A stretch of 64,000 nt of DNA from Chloroflexota bacterium (GTDB taxonomy: Bacteria > Chloroflexota > Chloroflexia > Chloroflexales > Roseiflexaceae): contig JAGWYG010000003.1 in the NCBI GenBank assembly GCA_018969485.1, positions 1 to 64,000 on the forward strand, given 5' to 3'. This document shows, one piece after another, positions 1 to 9,306 of this stretch. The notes beneath the pieces are model-generated. The model did no database searches, was not told the DNA's origin, and was given only the letters and a program-made list of their open reading frames with translations. The translations under genes and the position numbers were made by a program. Positions within the stretch are counted from its first letter, which is position 1; every line of letters begins with the position of its first letter.

Positions 1-178
1 CATCCTCGTCGTCGTCATCATCCTCGTCGTCGTCATCATCCTCGTCGTCGTCATCATCCTCGTCGTCGTCATCATCCTCGTCGTCGTCATCATCCTCGTC
101 GTCGTCATCATCCTCGTCGTCATCATCATCCTCGTCGTCATCATCATCCTCGTCGTCGTCATCATCCTCGTCGTCGTC
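1..178. repeat. 18-bp minisatellite encoding DDDDED
   Basis: About ten tandem copies of CATCCTCGTCGTCGTCAT (plus-strand sense) with a few silent C-to-A changes. Read on the minus strand in the frame of the flanking gene each unit gives Asp-Asp-Asp-Asp-Glu-Asp. The 18-bp unit keeps frame, so copy number can change without disrupting the protein. The array continues beyond the left edge. Confidence 0.9.
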
Positions 179-1057
179 GCCGACAGCGTCACCCGCATCA
201 CCGGCGCCGTCGGCAGCCATAGCAGCATCACCAATGTCAACGACGGCCACAGCGGCGGCAGCATCGTCATCCGCAGCGCTGTCGGCGAGCAACGCCGGCT
301 GATCGTGCCCGATGGCGGGATATGAGGCTGCGGCGGCATCAGCGGCCGGAGCGTCGGGCGCGGCCGATTCCGGCGATGGTGCGGCGTGGTCGGTGGCCGG
401 CTCCGCCAGCGCGGGCAGTTCGAGGCGGCCCAGCATTGCAGCGATGGCCAGCGGGCGGCCAAACACCGCCGACACGCGCTGCGTCAGCGCGTCCAGGTCA
501 TCTTCAGAGAGCCCATCGCGATCGCGCACCAGGGTCAGCAGGTCTCCGAGAGGATGGCGACCAGTCGCGAGCTCGGCGGCGACGTCCCCTTCATCGGCGG
601 CGACGGCATGCGACAACTGCTGGATCTGCTGCAATGCCTGGGCCACCAGCGGGTTTGCGCCGCGCGTGTACTGCAGCGTCTGCGCCCGACCGACCAGCGT
701 CTGCGCCTGGGCGCGGTACACCACGCGGCGCTCGCGCTCCTCGATGGTGCGTGCCAGTTGCACCACATCGTCGAGCGTCTGCGGCACCGTATCGACTGCC
801 ACGCGCTGCGCCCGGGCGCGCGCCAGCACGCGCGCCACCAGCGCGCTGATCATGCCCTCGAGCGTCTCGAGGGCCGTGAGCAGTTCACCGACGACCAGCA
901 GATGCCCGGCACGCAGCCGGGTTGCCGTCGAGTCGCAGGCTGCTGCTGCCGTCACGAGGTGCTCTGCGAACGATTCCGCCTCTTCCGTCAGCCGTCGCTC
1001 GTGTTCATCCACGGCCCGTCTCCCTTCGCCTTCGCCGACATCCACCGATGGAGTCAT
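1..1057 (-). CDS. Acidic-repeat protein, C-terminus cut by window edge
   Basis: An open frame on the minus strand starts at ATG 1057 and runs off the left edge without a stop, giving about 352 visible residues. The first 200 or so residues look helical and rich in Ala, Leu, Glu and Arg. An Ala/Pro/Asp-rich linker follows. The visible tail is a tandem repeat of the hexapeptide DDDDED, about ten copies, encoded by an 18-bp minisatellite. No catalytic motif or signal peptide is visible and I do not recognise the family. A helical head on a polyacidic tail could suit a chaperone-like, histone-like or cation-binding role, but that is only a guess. A TATACT box lies 120 bp upstream. Sense translation stays free of stops through the whole repeat, which supports this frame. 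Confidence 0.7.
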   Translation of the reverse strand, partial: MTPSVDVGEGEGRRAVDEHERRLTEEAESFAEHLVTAAAACDSTATRLRAGHLLVVGELLTALETLEGMISALVARVLARARAQRVAVDTVPQTLDDVVQLARTIEERERRVVYRAQAQTLVGRAQTLQYTRGANPLVAQALQQIQQLSHAVAADEGDVAAELATGRHPLGDLLTLVRDRDGLSEDDLDALTQRVSAVFGRPLAIAAMLGRLELPALAEPATDHAAPSPESAAPDAPAADAAAASYPAIGHDQPALLADSAADDDAAAAVAVVDIGDAAMAADGAGDAGDAVGDDDEDDDDDEDDDDDEDDDDDEDDDDDEDDDDDEDDDDDEDDDDDEDDDDDEDDDDDED

Positions 1058-1176
1058 GTTCCCCGCGAGGAGTAGTCGCCCTGCGCCAACGGCTGCCGGA
1101 GCTCACGCAGCCGATGGGCCGATGCCGTTTTCGTCACTCTGGGCAGAGGAGGGTTCGGCATTCCGATCCCATGCTG

Positions 1177-1182
1177 AGTATA
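1177..1182 (-). promoter_or_regulatory. -10 box for acidic-repeat gene
   Basis: TATACT on the minus strand, about 120 bp upstream of ATG 1057. The same hexamer precedes many genes in this window. No clear -35 is seen. The 343-bp divergent spacer 1058-1400 holds this box and the one at 1361, and nothing else recognisable. Confidence 0.4.
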
Positions 1183-1360
1183 GAACGCCGATGACCGTTG
1201 TCAAGCTCGGGGCATTCCCGGATATGTACGACGGGGACAACCCGGGCGTCGCCTGTCGGACGGAGCGCGACCGCATCGGGCGGGCGGATGCGTTCCACCA
1301 TGACGACGGCACCCATCGATCCTGGGGAGGGCGCGCCATCATCGCGCTGGCGCGTTGTGC

Positions 1361-1366
1361 TATAGT
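1361..1366 (+). promoter_or_regulatory. -10 box for GH4 operon
   Basis: TATAGT, 34 bp ahead of the ATG at 1401, giving a predicted leader of about 28 nt that contains the AGGAGG ribosome-binding site. No convincing -35 hexamer. Confidence 0.5.
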
Positions 1367-1400
1367 AGCCGCATCTCGCGAGTCACCACGAGGAGGTGTC

Positions 1401-2729
1401 ATGACCCGCATCACGTTCATCGGCGCCGGCAGCCTCGGCTTCACCCGCGGGCTGGTCCGCGATATCTTGACCTTTCCCCGCCTGCGCGACGCGACGCTGG
1501 TGATGATGGACATCGACGCCGAGCGTCTCGAGTTCGCCCGCGCGTCGACCGAGCGCATCATCGCGCTGGCGCAGGCGCCGGCCCGCGTCGAGGCCACGAT
1601 GGACCTGGCCACCGCGCTGGACGGCGCCGACATCGTGATCGTCACGATTCTGGCACACGGCCTGGATGTCTGGCGCCACGACATCGAGATCCCGCGACGC
1701 TACGGCATCGACACCAATATCGGCGACACGCGCGGCCCATCGGGCATCTTTCGCGGCCTGCGCACCATCCCGAAGCTGCTCGAGATCGCCCGCGCGATGG
1801 AGCGGCGCTGCCCCGACGCCACCATGCTCAACTACACCAACCCGATGGTGATGCTGTGCCGGGCGATGCAGCGCGAAACTTCGATCAGGCTGGTCGGCCT
1901 GTGCCACAGCGTCCAGGGCACATCCGAGATGCTGGCGCGCTGGATCGGCGCGCCCTACGACGAGATCACCTTCCTCGCCGCCGGCATCAATCACATGGCC
2001 TGGTTCCTGCGCTTCGACTGGCGCGGGCGCGACGCCATCCCGCTGATCCGCCAGGCGATCCTCGAGCGCCCCGCGATCGCCAACGAGGAGCAGGTGCGCA
2101 ATGAGCTCTTTCTGGCGCTCGACTACTATCCGACCGAGTCGAGCGGGCACCACTCGGAGTACAACTGGTGGTTCCGCAAGCGCCCCGATCTGATCGAGCG
2201 GTACTGCACCCACGGCACCGGCTGGAATCCTGGCGCCTATGCGGCGACCATCCGCTGGTACGAAGCGCGCGAGGGAAGCTGGCGCGACGAGGCGCGCGCC
2301 TGGTTTGCCGCCGAGCGACCGATCGCGCTGGAGCGCGGCCATGAATACGCGGCGTCGATCATCAATGCGCTGCGTGGCGGCGAGCCGTTCGAATTCAATG
2401 GCAATGTCGCCAACACCGGGCTGATCGCCAACCTGCCGGCCGGAGCCTGCGTCGAGGTGCCCGTCTGGGCCAGCCGCCAGGGGCTGCGCCCGGTCCAGGT
2501 CGGGCCGTTGCCGGCTTCGGTCGCGATGATGACCAGCCTGACCGCCCAGCTCGAGGATCTGGCAGTGGAAGGGGCGCTCAGCGGTGATCCACGGGCCGTG
2601 TATCAGGCGATCGCCCACGATCCGCTCAGCGCGGCAGTAGCCTCGCTGGCCGAACTGCGCGCGATGGTCAACGAGCTGTTCGCGGTCAATCGCGAGCATC
2701 TGCCGCAATTCCGCCACTTCAGTGTCTGA
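1401..2729 (+). CDS. melA: GH4 alpha-galactosidase
   Basis: NAD+- and divalent-metal-dependent glycosidase of family GH4 (442 aa, normal length), cytoplasmic, releasing galactose from alpha-galactosides by an oxidation-elimination mechanism. The N-terminal Rossmann motif GAGSLGFT lies at about residues 8-15. The family signature CHSV (about residue 168) is the variant associated with alpha-galactosidases, while alpha-glucosidases carry CHEV and phospho-glycosidases CN[VI]P. A second metal ligand sits in GINHMAW near residue 198. The start is the ATG preceded by AGGAGG at 1391; a longer in-frame extension to 312 is non-coding. It leads a block with two SDR genes and a beta-keto acid cleavage enzyme, which suggests degradation of galactosides or their oxidised derivatives. 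Exact substrate is inferred. Confidence 0.85.
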   Translation: MTRITFIGAGSLGFTRGLVRDILTFPRLRDATLVMMDIDAERLEFARASTERIIALAQAPARVEATMDLATALDGADIVIVTILAHGLDVWRHDIEIPRRYGIDTNIGDTRGPSGIFRGLRTIPKLLEIARAMERRCPDATMLNYTNPMVMLCRAMQRETSIRLVGLCHSVQGTSEMLARWIGAPYDEITFLAAGINHMAWFLRFDWRGRDAIPLIRQAILERPAIANEEQVRNELFLALDYYPTESSGHHSEYNWWFRKRPDLIERYCTHGTGWNPGAYAATIRWYEAREGSWRDEARAWFAAERPIALERGHEYAASIINALRGGEPFEFNGNVANTGLIANLPAGACVEVPVWASRQGLRPVQVGPLPASVAMMTSLTAQLEDLAVEGALSGDPRAVYQAIAHDPLSAAVASLAELRAMVNELFAVNREHLPQFRHFSV

Positions 2730-2741
2730 TGGGAGGGGAGC

Positions 2742-3527
2742 ATGAATCTGACGCGTCTGGCCCAACTGTTCGGCCTCGACGGCAAGGTGGCGCTGGTGAC
2801 GGGCGCCAGTGGCGGCATCGGTGCGGCGATCGCCGCGGGCCTGGCGGATGCCGGGGCGCACGTGGCGTTGCATGGCCGCTCGGCCGAGCGCCTGGCCCGG
2901 ACGGCAGCCACGATCGGCGCCGGTGGCGGGCAGTGCTCGCAGCACCTCGCCGACCTCGCCGAGCGCGACGCGCCGGCAGCGCTGGTCGCCGAGGTGGTAG
3001 CGCAGCACGCCCGGCTCGACATCGTCGTGAACTGTGCCGGGCTCAATCGGCGCATGCCGATCGCCGACGTCACCCAGGACGTCTACGACGTCATCATGGA
3101 TGCCAATCTGCGCTCGGCGTACTTCCTCAGCCGCGCGGCGCTCCCCCACCTGATCGCCGCCGGGGGCGGCAAGATCATTCACATCGGCTCGCTCACCTCG
3201 AGCATCGGCCTGGCCAATACCTCCGTCTACGGCATGACCAAGAGCGCGCTGGCGCAGCTGACGCGCACGCAGGCGGTCGAGTGGGCCCAGCATCACATCC
3301 AGGTCAACTGCATCGCTCCGGGCTTCATCCGGACCGATCTCACCGCGTCGCTGTTCGCCGATCCGGCGCGCGCGGCGTGGATCACCAGCCGCATCCCCGG
3401 CCACGAGCCCGGTGTCCCCGAGGATCTCGCCGGTCTCGCCGTGTATCTCGCAGCGCCGGCATCGCGCTACACCACTGGCCAGTTGTTCTTCGTCGACGGC
3501 GGCTTCATGGCGGGCAGCCCCTGGTGA
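2742..3527 (+). CDS. SDR oxidoreductase (gluconate 5-dehydrogenase-like)
   Basis: Classical short-chain dehydrogenase/reductase, 261 aa. It shows the cofactor motif TGASGGIG at residues 20-27, the structural NCAG motif near 100, a catalytic Ser and the YGMTK (YxxxK) pair around 160, and the C-terminal FVDGGF segment typical of sugar- or polyol-acting members. It probably interconverts a sugar acid or polyol and its keto form with NAD(P). It starts 12 bp after the GH4 gene with GGGAGGGGAG as ribosome-binding site, so the two are co-transcribed. The resemblance to gluconate 5-dehydrogenases is at family level only; the substrate is unknown. Confidence 0.85.
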   Translation: MNLTRLAQLFGLDGKVALVTGASGGIGAAIAAGLADAGAHVALHGRSAERLARTAATIGAGGGQCSQHLADLAERDAPAALVAEVVAQHARLDIVVNCAGLNRRMPIADVTQDVYDVIMDANLRSAYFLSRAALPHLIAAGGGKIIHIGSLTSSIGLANTSVYGMTKSALAQLTRTQAVEWAQHHIQVNCIAPGFIRTDLTASLFADPARAAWITSRIPGHEPGVPEDLAGLAVYLAAPASRYTTGQLFFVDGGFMAGSPW

Positions 3528-3616
3528 AACGACCGCCGCGACCGGCGGCCGTCGAGACTGCGAGACCGGCATGCGCCTCGCACAGGTGCTCAAACTCCCC
3601 TCGATGTCGCGCGTGA

Positions 3617-4297
3617 CGCTGGTGCACGTCGCGCAGCCCGAGTGCGAGGTACGCGCGGGGTGTCCGTAGCCGTGCGCTGGCCGCCGAGATTGGCGCCCGT
3701 GGCCGACGCGCGCTGGTGCTGCCGACCGACATGTGCGATGTCGCGGCAGTGCGCCGGATGGTGGCGCAGACCGAAGCGGCATATGGTCGGATCGATGTGC
3801 TGATCAACAACGCCGGGATCTTTCAATCGTGGGCGCAGCCCGAGGACGTGCCGCTCGCCGAGTGGGACCTGGTCTTCGACACTGATCTGAAGAGCGCGTT
3901 CGTGGCGAGCCAGGCGGCGGGGGCGGGCATGCTGGTGCGCGGCTCGGGAGCGATCGTCAACATCGGCTCAATCGCAGGTGTGATAGGATTGGCGCTGACG
4001 ACAGCGTACAGCGCCGCCAAGGCCGGCATGATCGGCATGACGAAGGCGATGGCCGTGGATTGGGCGCCGCGCGGCGTGCGGGTGAACCTGATCGCACCCG
4101 CCTTCATCGCCACGCCCGCCAACCAGGCGCTGCGCGACGACGACACGGCGCGGCGGGCAGTCGAGGCCCAGACGCCGATGGGCCGCTTCGGCACGGTCGA
4201 CGAGATCGCCGCGGCCGCTGTCTTCCTGGCTTCGCGTGCTGCAGCCTACATCACCGGCGAGGTGCTGCTGGTCGATGGCGGCTGGACAGCGCAGTGA
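3617..4297 (+). pseudogene. 5'-truncated SDR gene
   Basis: The frame opens after a TGA at 3614-3616 and encodes the SDR fold only from the second beta-strand onwards: LAAEIGARGRRALVLPTDM, then NNAGIF, a catalytic Ser, YSAAK (YxxxK) and LVDGGW. The N-terminal strand and the TGxxxGxG cofactor loop, roughly 40 residues, are absent, and no frame between 3528 and 3616 restores them. GTG 3716 could start a 193-aa product, but without the glycine loop it could hardly bind NAD(P). It is most likely a decayed partner of the intact SDR upstream, damaged by a deletion of the 5' end. A sequencing or assembly deletion cannot be excluded. Confidence 0.7.
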
Positions 4298-4319
4298 GCG
4301 GCGACGAAAGGGGTGAACG

Positions 4320-5219
4320 GTGACTCTGTCCGACGAGAAGGTGATCATCACCTGTGCCCTGACTGGCGGCATCCATGGCAAGGAGGCCAACCCCAACCTG
4401 CCGGAGCAGCCCGACGAGATCGTGGCGCAGGGCGTGGCGGCATGGCGCGCCGGTGCGGCGATCCTGCATGTGCACGCACGGCGCCCCGACGGCAGCAACA
4501 CGATGGATCGGGTGGTCTACCAGGAGTTGCATGCACGCCTGTGCGCCGAGACGGACGCCGTCGTCCAGTTGACGACCGGCGGCAGCCCGCGATTGTCGGT
4601 CGGCGAGCGGCTGACGACGGTGTTGCTCAACCCCGAGATGGCGTCGCTGAATATGGGCCTGATGAACTTTTTCATCCGCGGCGAGCAGGTATTCTTCAGC
4701 AATCACCGCTCCGACATCCTGCGGTTCGCGCGCGAGATGCAGCGTCGCGGCGTGGTGCCGGAGCTCGAGGTGTACAACATCGCGATGCTCGAGGAGGTCG
4801 AGCATCTGATCGGCACGGGATTGCTGGCGCAGCCATATGTGATCAACCTGGTGCTGCACACGCCGACGCAGGGCGGCCTGCGCGGCACGCCGGCGAACCT
4901 GCTCGAGATGGTGCGCCGCCTGCCGCCCGGCGCGGTGTGCAACGTGTCGTCGATGGGGCGGACACAGCTGCCGCTCACCACGATCGCGCTGGCGATGGGG
5001 CTGAACATCCGCGTGGGCATGGAAGACAACGTGCTGTACCGCCGCGGCGAGCCGCTGCGCGACAACGCCCAGCTGGTCGAGCGGGCGGTACGCATCGCCC
5101 GCGAGCTCCAGCGCGAGCCGGCGACGCCGGCCGAGGCGCGTGCTGCGCTCGGCTTGCGCGGGCGCAGCGCCGGCCAGTTGCCCGCCGCGCTGGTCACTGA
5201 TCCTGCACCGCTGGACTGA
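4320..5219 (+). CDS. Beta-keto acid cleavage enzyme (BKACE, DUF849)
   Basis: TIM-barrel, zinc-dependent enzyme of the BKACE/DUF849 family (299 aa). Members condense a beta-keto acid with acetyl-CoA and split it into acetoacetate and a new CoA ester. Zinc ligands are visible as H50 and H52 in HVHAR and E235 in VGMEDN, matching the His-His-Glu set of the lysine-fermentation enzyme Kce. The start is GTG 4320, spaced from AAAGG in the end of the preceding gene; no better ATG fits. It is the last plus-strand gene of the GH4-SDR block, so the natural substrate may be a 3-oxo sugar acid rather than an amino-acid product. That link is inference. Confidence 0.85.
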   Translation: MTLSDEKVIITCALTGGIHGKEANPNLPEQPDEIVAQGVAAWRAGAAILHVHARRPDGSNTMDRVVYQELHARLCAETDAVVQLTTGGSPRLSVGERLTTVLLNPEMASLNMGLMNFFIRGEQVFFSNHRSDILRFAREMQRRGVVPELEVYNIAMLEEVEHLIGTGLLAQPYVINLVLHTPTQGGLRGTPANLLEMVRRLPPGAVCNVSSMGRTQLPLTTIALAMGLNIRVGMEDNVLYRRGEPLRDNAQLVERAVRIARELQREPATPAEARAALGLRGRSAGQLPAALVTDPAPLD

Positions 5220-5270
5220 GGCCGCATGCCGGGTGGCAGGGTGTGGCCGAGCGCCCCGCCACCCGGTGAC

Positions 5271-6287
5271 TCAGCCCGGATCGACGTCGCGCAGCGCCAC
5301 CGGGCGGCGCTCGTGCCACGAGCGCGCTGCGGCCAGCGCCATCACCACCGGCGCGCGGCCATCGGCGCCGCTCACGGCCGGCGCCGTGCCGCTGCCGAGG
5401 CACTCGACAAACTGGCGCAGCTCGGCGATGTACGCCTCAGTGTAGCGCTCGATGAAGAAATACGGTAACCCGGCCGCATGGCTGCCGTCGGCCGCCAGCC
5501 GCGTCGTGCCGTGCTGCTGCGGATTCGCGACCAGCAGCGCGCCCGCGCTGCCGAGCACCTCGGCGCGCTGGTCGTAGCCGTACACTGCGCGGCGGCTGTT
5601 GTCGATCGCGCCGATCGCCCCCGTCGCGAACTGCAGCGTCACGATGGCGCTGTCGACGTCGCCGAGCGCGCCGATCGCCGGATCAACCAGATTGGCAGCG
5701 CATGCGGCGACGCTGACGACCTCATCGCCCATCAGGAAGCGCGCCATATCGAAATCATGGATCATCATGTCGAGGAACAGCCCGCCGGAGGTGGTGAGGT
5801 AGCTCAGCGGTGGCGGCTGCGGATCGCGGCTGGTGATGCGCAGCACCTCGGGCCGGCCGATCTGCCCCGCCACGATCGACTGGCGCGCCGCGGCGAACCC
5901 CGGGTCGAAGCGCCGCTGGAAACCGATCTGCAACACCACGCCCGCACGCCGGACCGCCGCCAGCGCCGCATCGATGGTCGCCAGGTCGAGGGCGATCGGT
6001 TTCTCGCAGAAGATCGGCTTACCCGCCGCCGCCGCCGCCATGATCAGCGCGGCGTGCGTGTCGGTCGAGCTGCAGATTGCCACCGCATCGACCCGCGGGT
6101 CGGCCAGCAGCGCCTGGTGATCCGGATATGCGGCGACGCCGAGCGCCTGTGCCACCGCCTGTGCCTGGCCGGCGACGACGTCAGTGATGCCGGCCAGTTC
6201 GGCGCCTGCGATCCGCTGTGCCAGATGCGCCGCATGCATGCGCCCGATGCGGCCGGCGCCGATGACGCCGATGCGAATCCCACTCAT
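5271..6287 (-). CDS. iolG: Gfo/Idh/MocA oxidoreductase, inositol 2-dehydrogenase-like
   Basis: 338-aa NAD(P)-dependent oxidoreductase. The Rossmann motif GVIGAGRIG is at the N-terminus, the catalytic CEKPIALD (EKP lysine) near residue 97, and DFDMARFL near 175 is typical of IolG-type inositol 2-dehydrogenases. The start at ATG 6287 is favoured because MSGIRIGVIG begins there and GAGG lies 6-9 nt ahead; an upstream extension adds only low-complexity residues. It converges on the BKACE gene across 51 bp, suggesting one catabolic locus acting on cyclic or sugar polyols. The substrate could be another sugar or inositol; the iolG assignment rests on motif resemblance. Confidence 0.75.
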   Translation of the reverse strand: MSGIRIGVIGAGRIGRMHAAHLAQRIAGAELAGITDVVAGQAQAVAQALGVAAYPDHQALLADPRVDAVAICSSTDTHAALIMAAAAAGKPIFCEKPIALDLATIDAALAAVRRAGVVLQIGFQRRFDPGFAAARQSIVAGQIGRPEVLRITSRDPQPPPLSYLTTSGGLFLDMMIHDFDMARFLMGDEVVSVAACAANLVDPAIGALGDVDSAIVTLQFATGAIGAIDNSRRAVYGYDQRAEVLGSAGALLVANPQQHGTTRLAADGSHAAGLPYFFIERYTEAYIAELRQFVECLGSGTAPAVSGADGRAPVVMALAAARSWHERRPVALRDVDPG

Positions 6288-6339
6288 CGATCCTCGACCT
6301 CGCTCCTGACCGGCCACCGATCGCGGCGCCGGGCACACC

Positions 6340-7524
6340 TCAGCCCCGCGTATGCCCGAGTGCGGCGAATGCGCCCGGCGGCGCGACGCCCTCCAGGCGG
6401 CGATAGCTGTACAACACCAGATCGCGGGCGATCGCGATCACCGGCGCCGCCAGGATGATCCCGACGATGCCGAACAGCGTGCCGGCGATGATGATCACCA
6501 CAGTGAGCACTGCCGGATGAATGTTGATGCTGTCGCCGATGATGCGCGGCACCAGCAGGCTGTTCTCGAGCTGCTGTACGACGACGTACAGCGCCAGCAT
6601 CGCCAGCCCGGTGAGCGGCGAGATCGACAGGCCGATCAGCACCCCGGGAATGGCGCCGATCGTCGGCCCGAGCACCGGCACAAATTCGGTGACACCGGCG
6701 ATGATCGACAGCAGCAGCACGTAGTCGCCGATCGGTGCGCCGCCAGCTTCGATCAGCACCAGCCCCAGGCCGACCGCCAGGCCGACCGAGAGGCACAGGA
6801 TGAGCTGCCCGCGCACGTACGAGCTGAATGCCAGGTCGATGATGCGCCACACGTTCCAGAAATCAGCGCGGGCTGCGGGGTGGATCAATCGATCCAGCGC
6901 AGCCGGCAGGCGCCCCTGGTCGTTGAGGATGTAGAACAGCCAGATCGGCAACGTCAGGAAGCCAAGCAGGAAGGTGATCGAGTCGAGCAGCCGCATGAGG
7001 CTCCCGACGAGGAACGCGCCGAGGCGCTGGGCGTAGGTCGCCAGATTGGCCTGCAGCGCCTCGAGGCCCTGAAACAACGCCTGCTCGATCGGCGCCTTGA
7101 ACTCGGCGGGCACCACCGTGCGGTATTGCTCGAGCAGGGTGTTGGCCGTCGCCCGCAGCTCGGCGATGGTCGGCAGCGCGTTGATGATGCGGATGAGCTG
7201 ATTGGCCAGCAGCGGGACGAGGTAGAGGAACGACGTGATGACCAGCGCGATCCCGACGGCGTAGACCAGCAGGATGGCGAGTGGCCGCGGCATGCGACGC
7301 GCCGCCAGGTTGACGAATGGGGTCAGCAGATAGGCCAGCGCCAAGCCGAGGGCGAAGGGCAGCAGGACGGTGTGTGCCGCCCACAGCAGCGCTGCGATGC
7401 CCATGAGGGTGGCAGCAGCCAGCGACCAGCGCAGCGCCAGCCGGAGCTGCGCGTGGCGGCCGGGCGGCGGAGGCGCCTCGGCGGGCGACGGCTCCTCAGG
7501 ATGTGACGGCGCAGGACTGCTCAT
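6340..7524 (-). CDS. AI-2E/PerM-family membrane transporter
   Basis: 394-aa polytopic protein of the AI-2E exporter (PF01594-type) family. After a Pro/Glu-rich 25-residue N-terminus come about eight membrane segments with a large soluble loop in the middle, and the family-typical stretch GVTEFVPVLGPTIGAIPG near 290. Members export autoinducer-like molecules or act in ion homeostasis; the substrate here is unknown. A TATAAT box at 7532-7537 ends 7 nt before ATG 7524, so the mRNA is probably leaderless and starts at this codon; ATG 7533 overlaps the -10 box and is unlikely. The very long frame extending to 9108 is antisense to pgi and is not real. Confidence 0.8.
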   Translation of the reverse strand: MSSPAPSHPEEPSPAEAPPPPGRHAQLRLALRWSLAAATLMGIAALLWAAHTVLLPFALGLALAYLLTPFVNLAARRMPRPLAILLVYAVGIALVITSFLYLVPLLANQLIRIINALPTIAELRATANTLLEQYRTVVPAEFKAPIEQALFQGLEALQANLATYAQRLGAFLVGSLMRLLDSITFLLGFLTLPIWLFYILNDQGRLPAALDRLIHPAARADFWNVWRIIDLAFSSYVRGQLILCLSVGLAVGLGLVLIEAGGAPIGDYVLLLSIIAGVTEFVPVLGPTIGAIPGVLIGLSISPLTGLAMLALYVVVQQLENSLLVPRIIGDSINIHPAVLTVVIIIAGTLFGIVGIILAAPVIAIARDLVLYSYRRLEGVAPPGAFAALGHTRG

Positions 7525-7531
7525 GTGCAGC

Positions 7532-7537
7532 ATTATA
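7532..7537 (-). promoter_or_regulatory. -10 box, leaderless AI-2E gene
   Basis: Perfect TATAAT on the minus strand ending 7 nt before ATG 7524, so the predicted transcription start coincides with the start codon. No ribosome-binding site is present. Confidence 0.55.
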
Positions 7538-7601
7538 CCAGAAGACCGGCGCGCGTCCCGGGGCAGCGGGCTGCAGTGGTATGGCGCCAGCCATGATCGG
7601 C

Positions 7602-7607
7602 TATACT
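7602..7607 (+). promoter_or_regulatory. -10 box for pgi
   Basis: TATACT preceded by GGC, 46 bp upstream of ATG 7654; the leader would carry AAGGAGGAA. This box lies back to back with the minus-strand box at 7532. Confidence 0.5.
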
Positions 7608-7653
7608 CGGGGGGCACACGCTCGTGCGTGGAGCGGTCAAGGAGGAAGGAACG

Positions 7654-9285
7654 ATGTCTGACGATCCGCGCCAGGCGGCACGACGCGCCGCCTGGGAAGC
7701 ATTGGCGCTGCATCGGCGCCAGAGCGGCGAGCACCATCTGCGGACGCTCTTCGCCGCCGATCCCGGTCGGGCCACGCGCATGACGCTCACCGCAGCCGGG
7801 CTGCGGCTGGATTATTCGAAGCAACGGATCACCGACGAGACGCTCCGCCTGCTGGTCGCGCTGGCTGACGCCAGCGATCTCGCGGCGCAGCGCGATGCCA
7901 TGTTTGCCGGGGCGCCGATCAATCGCACCGAAGGGCGTGCGGTGCTGCATACCGCGCTGCGCCTGCCGCGCGCGCGCACGCTCATCGTCGATGGCGCCGA
8001 CGTCGTCGCCGCCGTCCACGCGGTGCTGGATCGCATGGCCGCGTTCGCCGACGCGGTGCGCGCCGGCCACTGGCGTGGCCACACCGGCCGGCCGATCCGC
8101 GCCGTGGTCAACATCGGCATCGGTGGCTCGGACCTCGGCCCGGCGATGGCCTACCGCGCGCTGCGCCACACCGCGCAGCGCGACCTCACGTTCCGCTTCG
8201 TCGCCAATATCGATGGCAGCGACTTCGCCGAGGCGACCCGCGATCTCGATCCGGCCGAGACGCTGTTCATCGTGGCGTCGAAGACGTTCACCACGCTCGA
8301 GACGATGACCAACGCCCGCACGGCCCGCGCCTGGCTGCTGGCCGCCCTCGGCGACGACGCCGCCGTCGCGCGGCACTTCGTCGCCGTGTCGACCAACGCC
8401 GCCGAGGTGGCGCGGTTCGGCATCGATGTGGCCAACATGTTCGGCTTCTGGGATTGGGTCGGCGGCCGATACTCGCTGGGGTCGGCGATCGGGCTGTCGA
8501 CGATGCTGGCGATCGGTCCGGCGCGCTTTCACGAGCTGCTCGCCGGATTTCATGCGATGGACGAGCACTTCCGGCATGCGCCGCTGCTGCGCAACATGCC
8601 GGTGATCATGGCGCTGCTCACGGTGTGGTACGTCAACTTCTTCGGCGTCGAGACGCTGGCGGTGCTGCCATACGACCAGTACCTCGACCGTGTTCCGGCA
8701 TACCTGCAGCAGCTCACGATGGAGAGTAACGGCAAGGCGACGACGCTCGCCGGCCAGCCGGTCGAGTACCAGACCGGCCCGATCTACTGGGGCGAGCCGG
8801 GCACCAATGGCCAGCACTCGTTCTACCAGCTGATCCATCAGGGCACGCGGCTGATCCCGTGCGATTTCATCGGCTTCTGCCGCTCCCCCAACCCGATCGG
8901 CGATCACCACGATCTGCTGATGGCGAACCTGTTTGCCCAGGCCGAGGCGCTGGCGTTCGGCAAGACGGCCGACGCAGTCCGCGCCGAGGGCGTCGCCGAG
9001 GCGCTGGTGCCGCACCGCAGCTTCCCGGGCAATCGACCGTCGAGCGTCCTGCTCGCAGATCAGCTCGACGCGTTCACGCTGGGCGCGCTGATCGCGCTGT
9101 ACGAGCACAACGTCTTCACCCAGGGGGTGATCTGGCAGATCAATCCGTTCGATCAGTGGGGCGTCGAACTGGGCAAACAGCTGGCGGGGCGCATCGCCGC
9201 CGAGTTGGCCGATCCGGCGCAGGCGTCAGCGCACGATGCCTCGACCAGCGCGCTGATCGCCCACTACCGCGCGCGGCGCGGCTGA
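7654..9285 (+). CDS. pgi: Glucose-6-phosphate isomerase
   Basis: Interconverts glucose 6-phosphate and fructose 6-phosphate in glycolysis and gluconeogenesis, cytoplasmic. The 543-aa product has the long proteobacterial/eukaryotic-type length. Visible active-site elements are GIGGSDLGP (about 154-162), SKTFTT (about 209-214, phosphate binding), the catalytic Glu in ESNGK (about 357), the ring-opening His in GQHSF (about 388) and the C-terminal lysine in ELGKQL (about 508). The start is ATG 7654 after AAGGAGGAA. It stands alone and converges on the solute-binding gene at 9307 with a 21-bp gap. Confidence 0.95.
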   Translation: MSDDPRQAARRAAWEALALHRRQSGEHHLRTLFAADPGRATRMTLTAAGLRLDYSKQRITDETLRLLVALADASDLAAQRDAMFAGAPINRTEGRAVLHTALRLPRARTLIVDGADVVAAVHAVLDRMAAFADAVRAGHWRGHTGRPIRAVVNIGIGGSDLGPAMAYRALRHTAQRDLTFRFVANIDGSDFAEATRDLDPAETLFIVASKTFTTLETMTNARTARAWLLAALGDDAAVARHFVAVSTNAAEVARFGIDVANMFGFWDWVGGRYSLGSAIGLSTMLAIGPARFHELLAGFHAMDEHFRHAPLLRNMPVIMALLTVWYVNFFGVETLAVLPYDQYLDRVPAYLQQLTMESNGKATTLAGQPVEYQTGPIYWGEPGTNGQHSFYQLIHQGTRLIPCDFIGFCRSPNPIGDHHDLLMANLFAQAEALAFGKTADAVRAEGVAEALVPHRSFPGNRPSSVLLADQLDAFTLGALIALYEHNVFTQGVIWQINPFDQWGVELGKQLAGRIAAELADPAQASAHDASTSALIAHYRARRG

Positions 9286-9306
9286 CGCCGCGCTGCGCAC
9301 GGTCGC

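Noticed and set aside
1-178. Possible CRISPR or STR-type regulatory array
   Set aside because: The 18-bp unit is in frame with a long open frame and encodes a uniform acidic tail, so it is a coding minisatellite.
1383-3782. Long minus-strand frame antisense to GH4 and SDR genes
   Set aside because: G+C-rich shadow of two clearly recognisable enzymes; composition is Arg/Ala-rich without any domain.
6340-9108. Long minus-strand frame of 922 codons
   Set aside because: Only the part to 7524 is a permease; the rest is antisense to the intact pgi gene.
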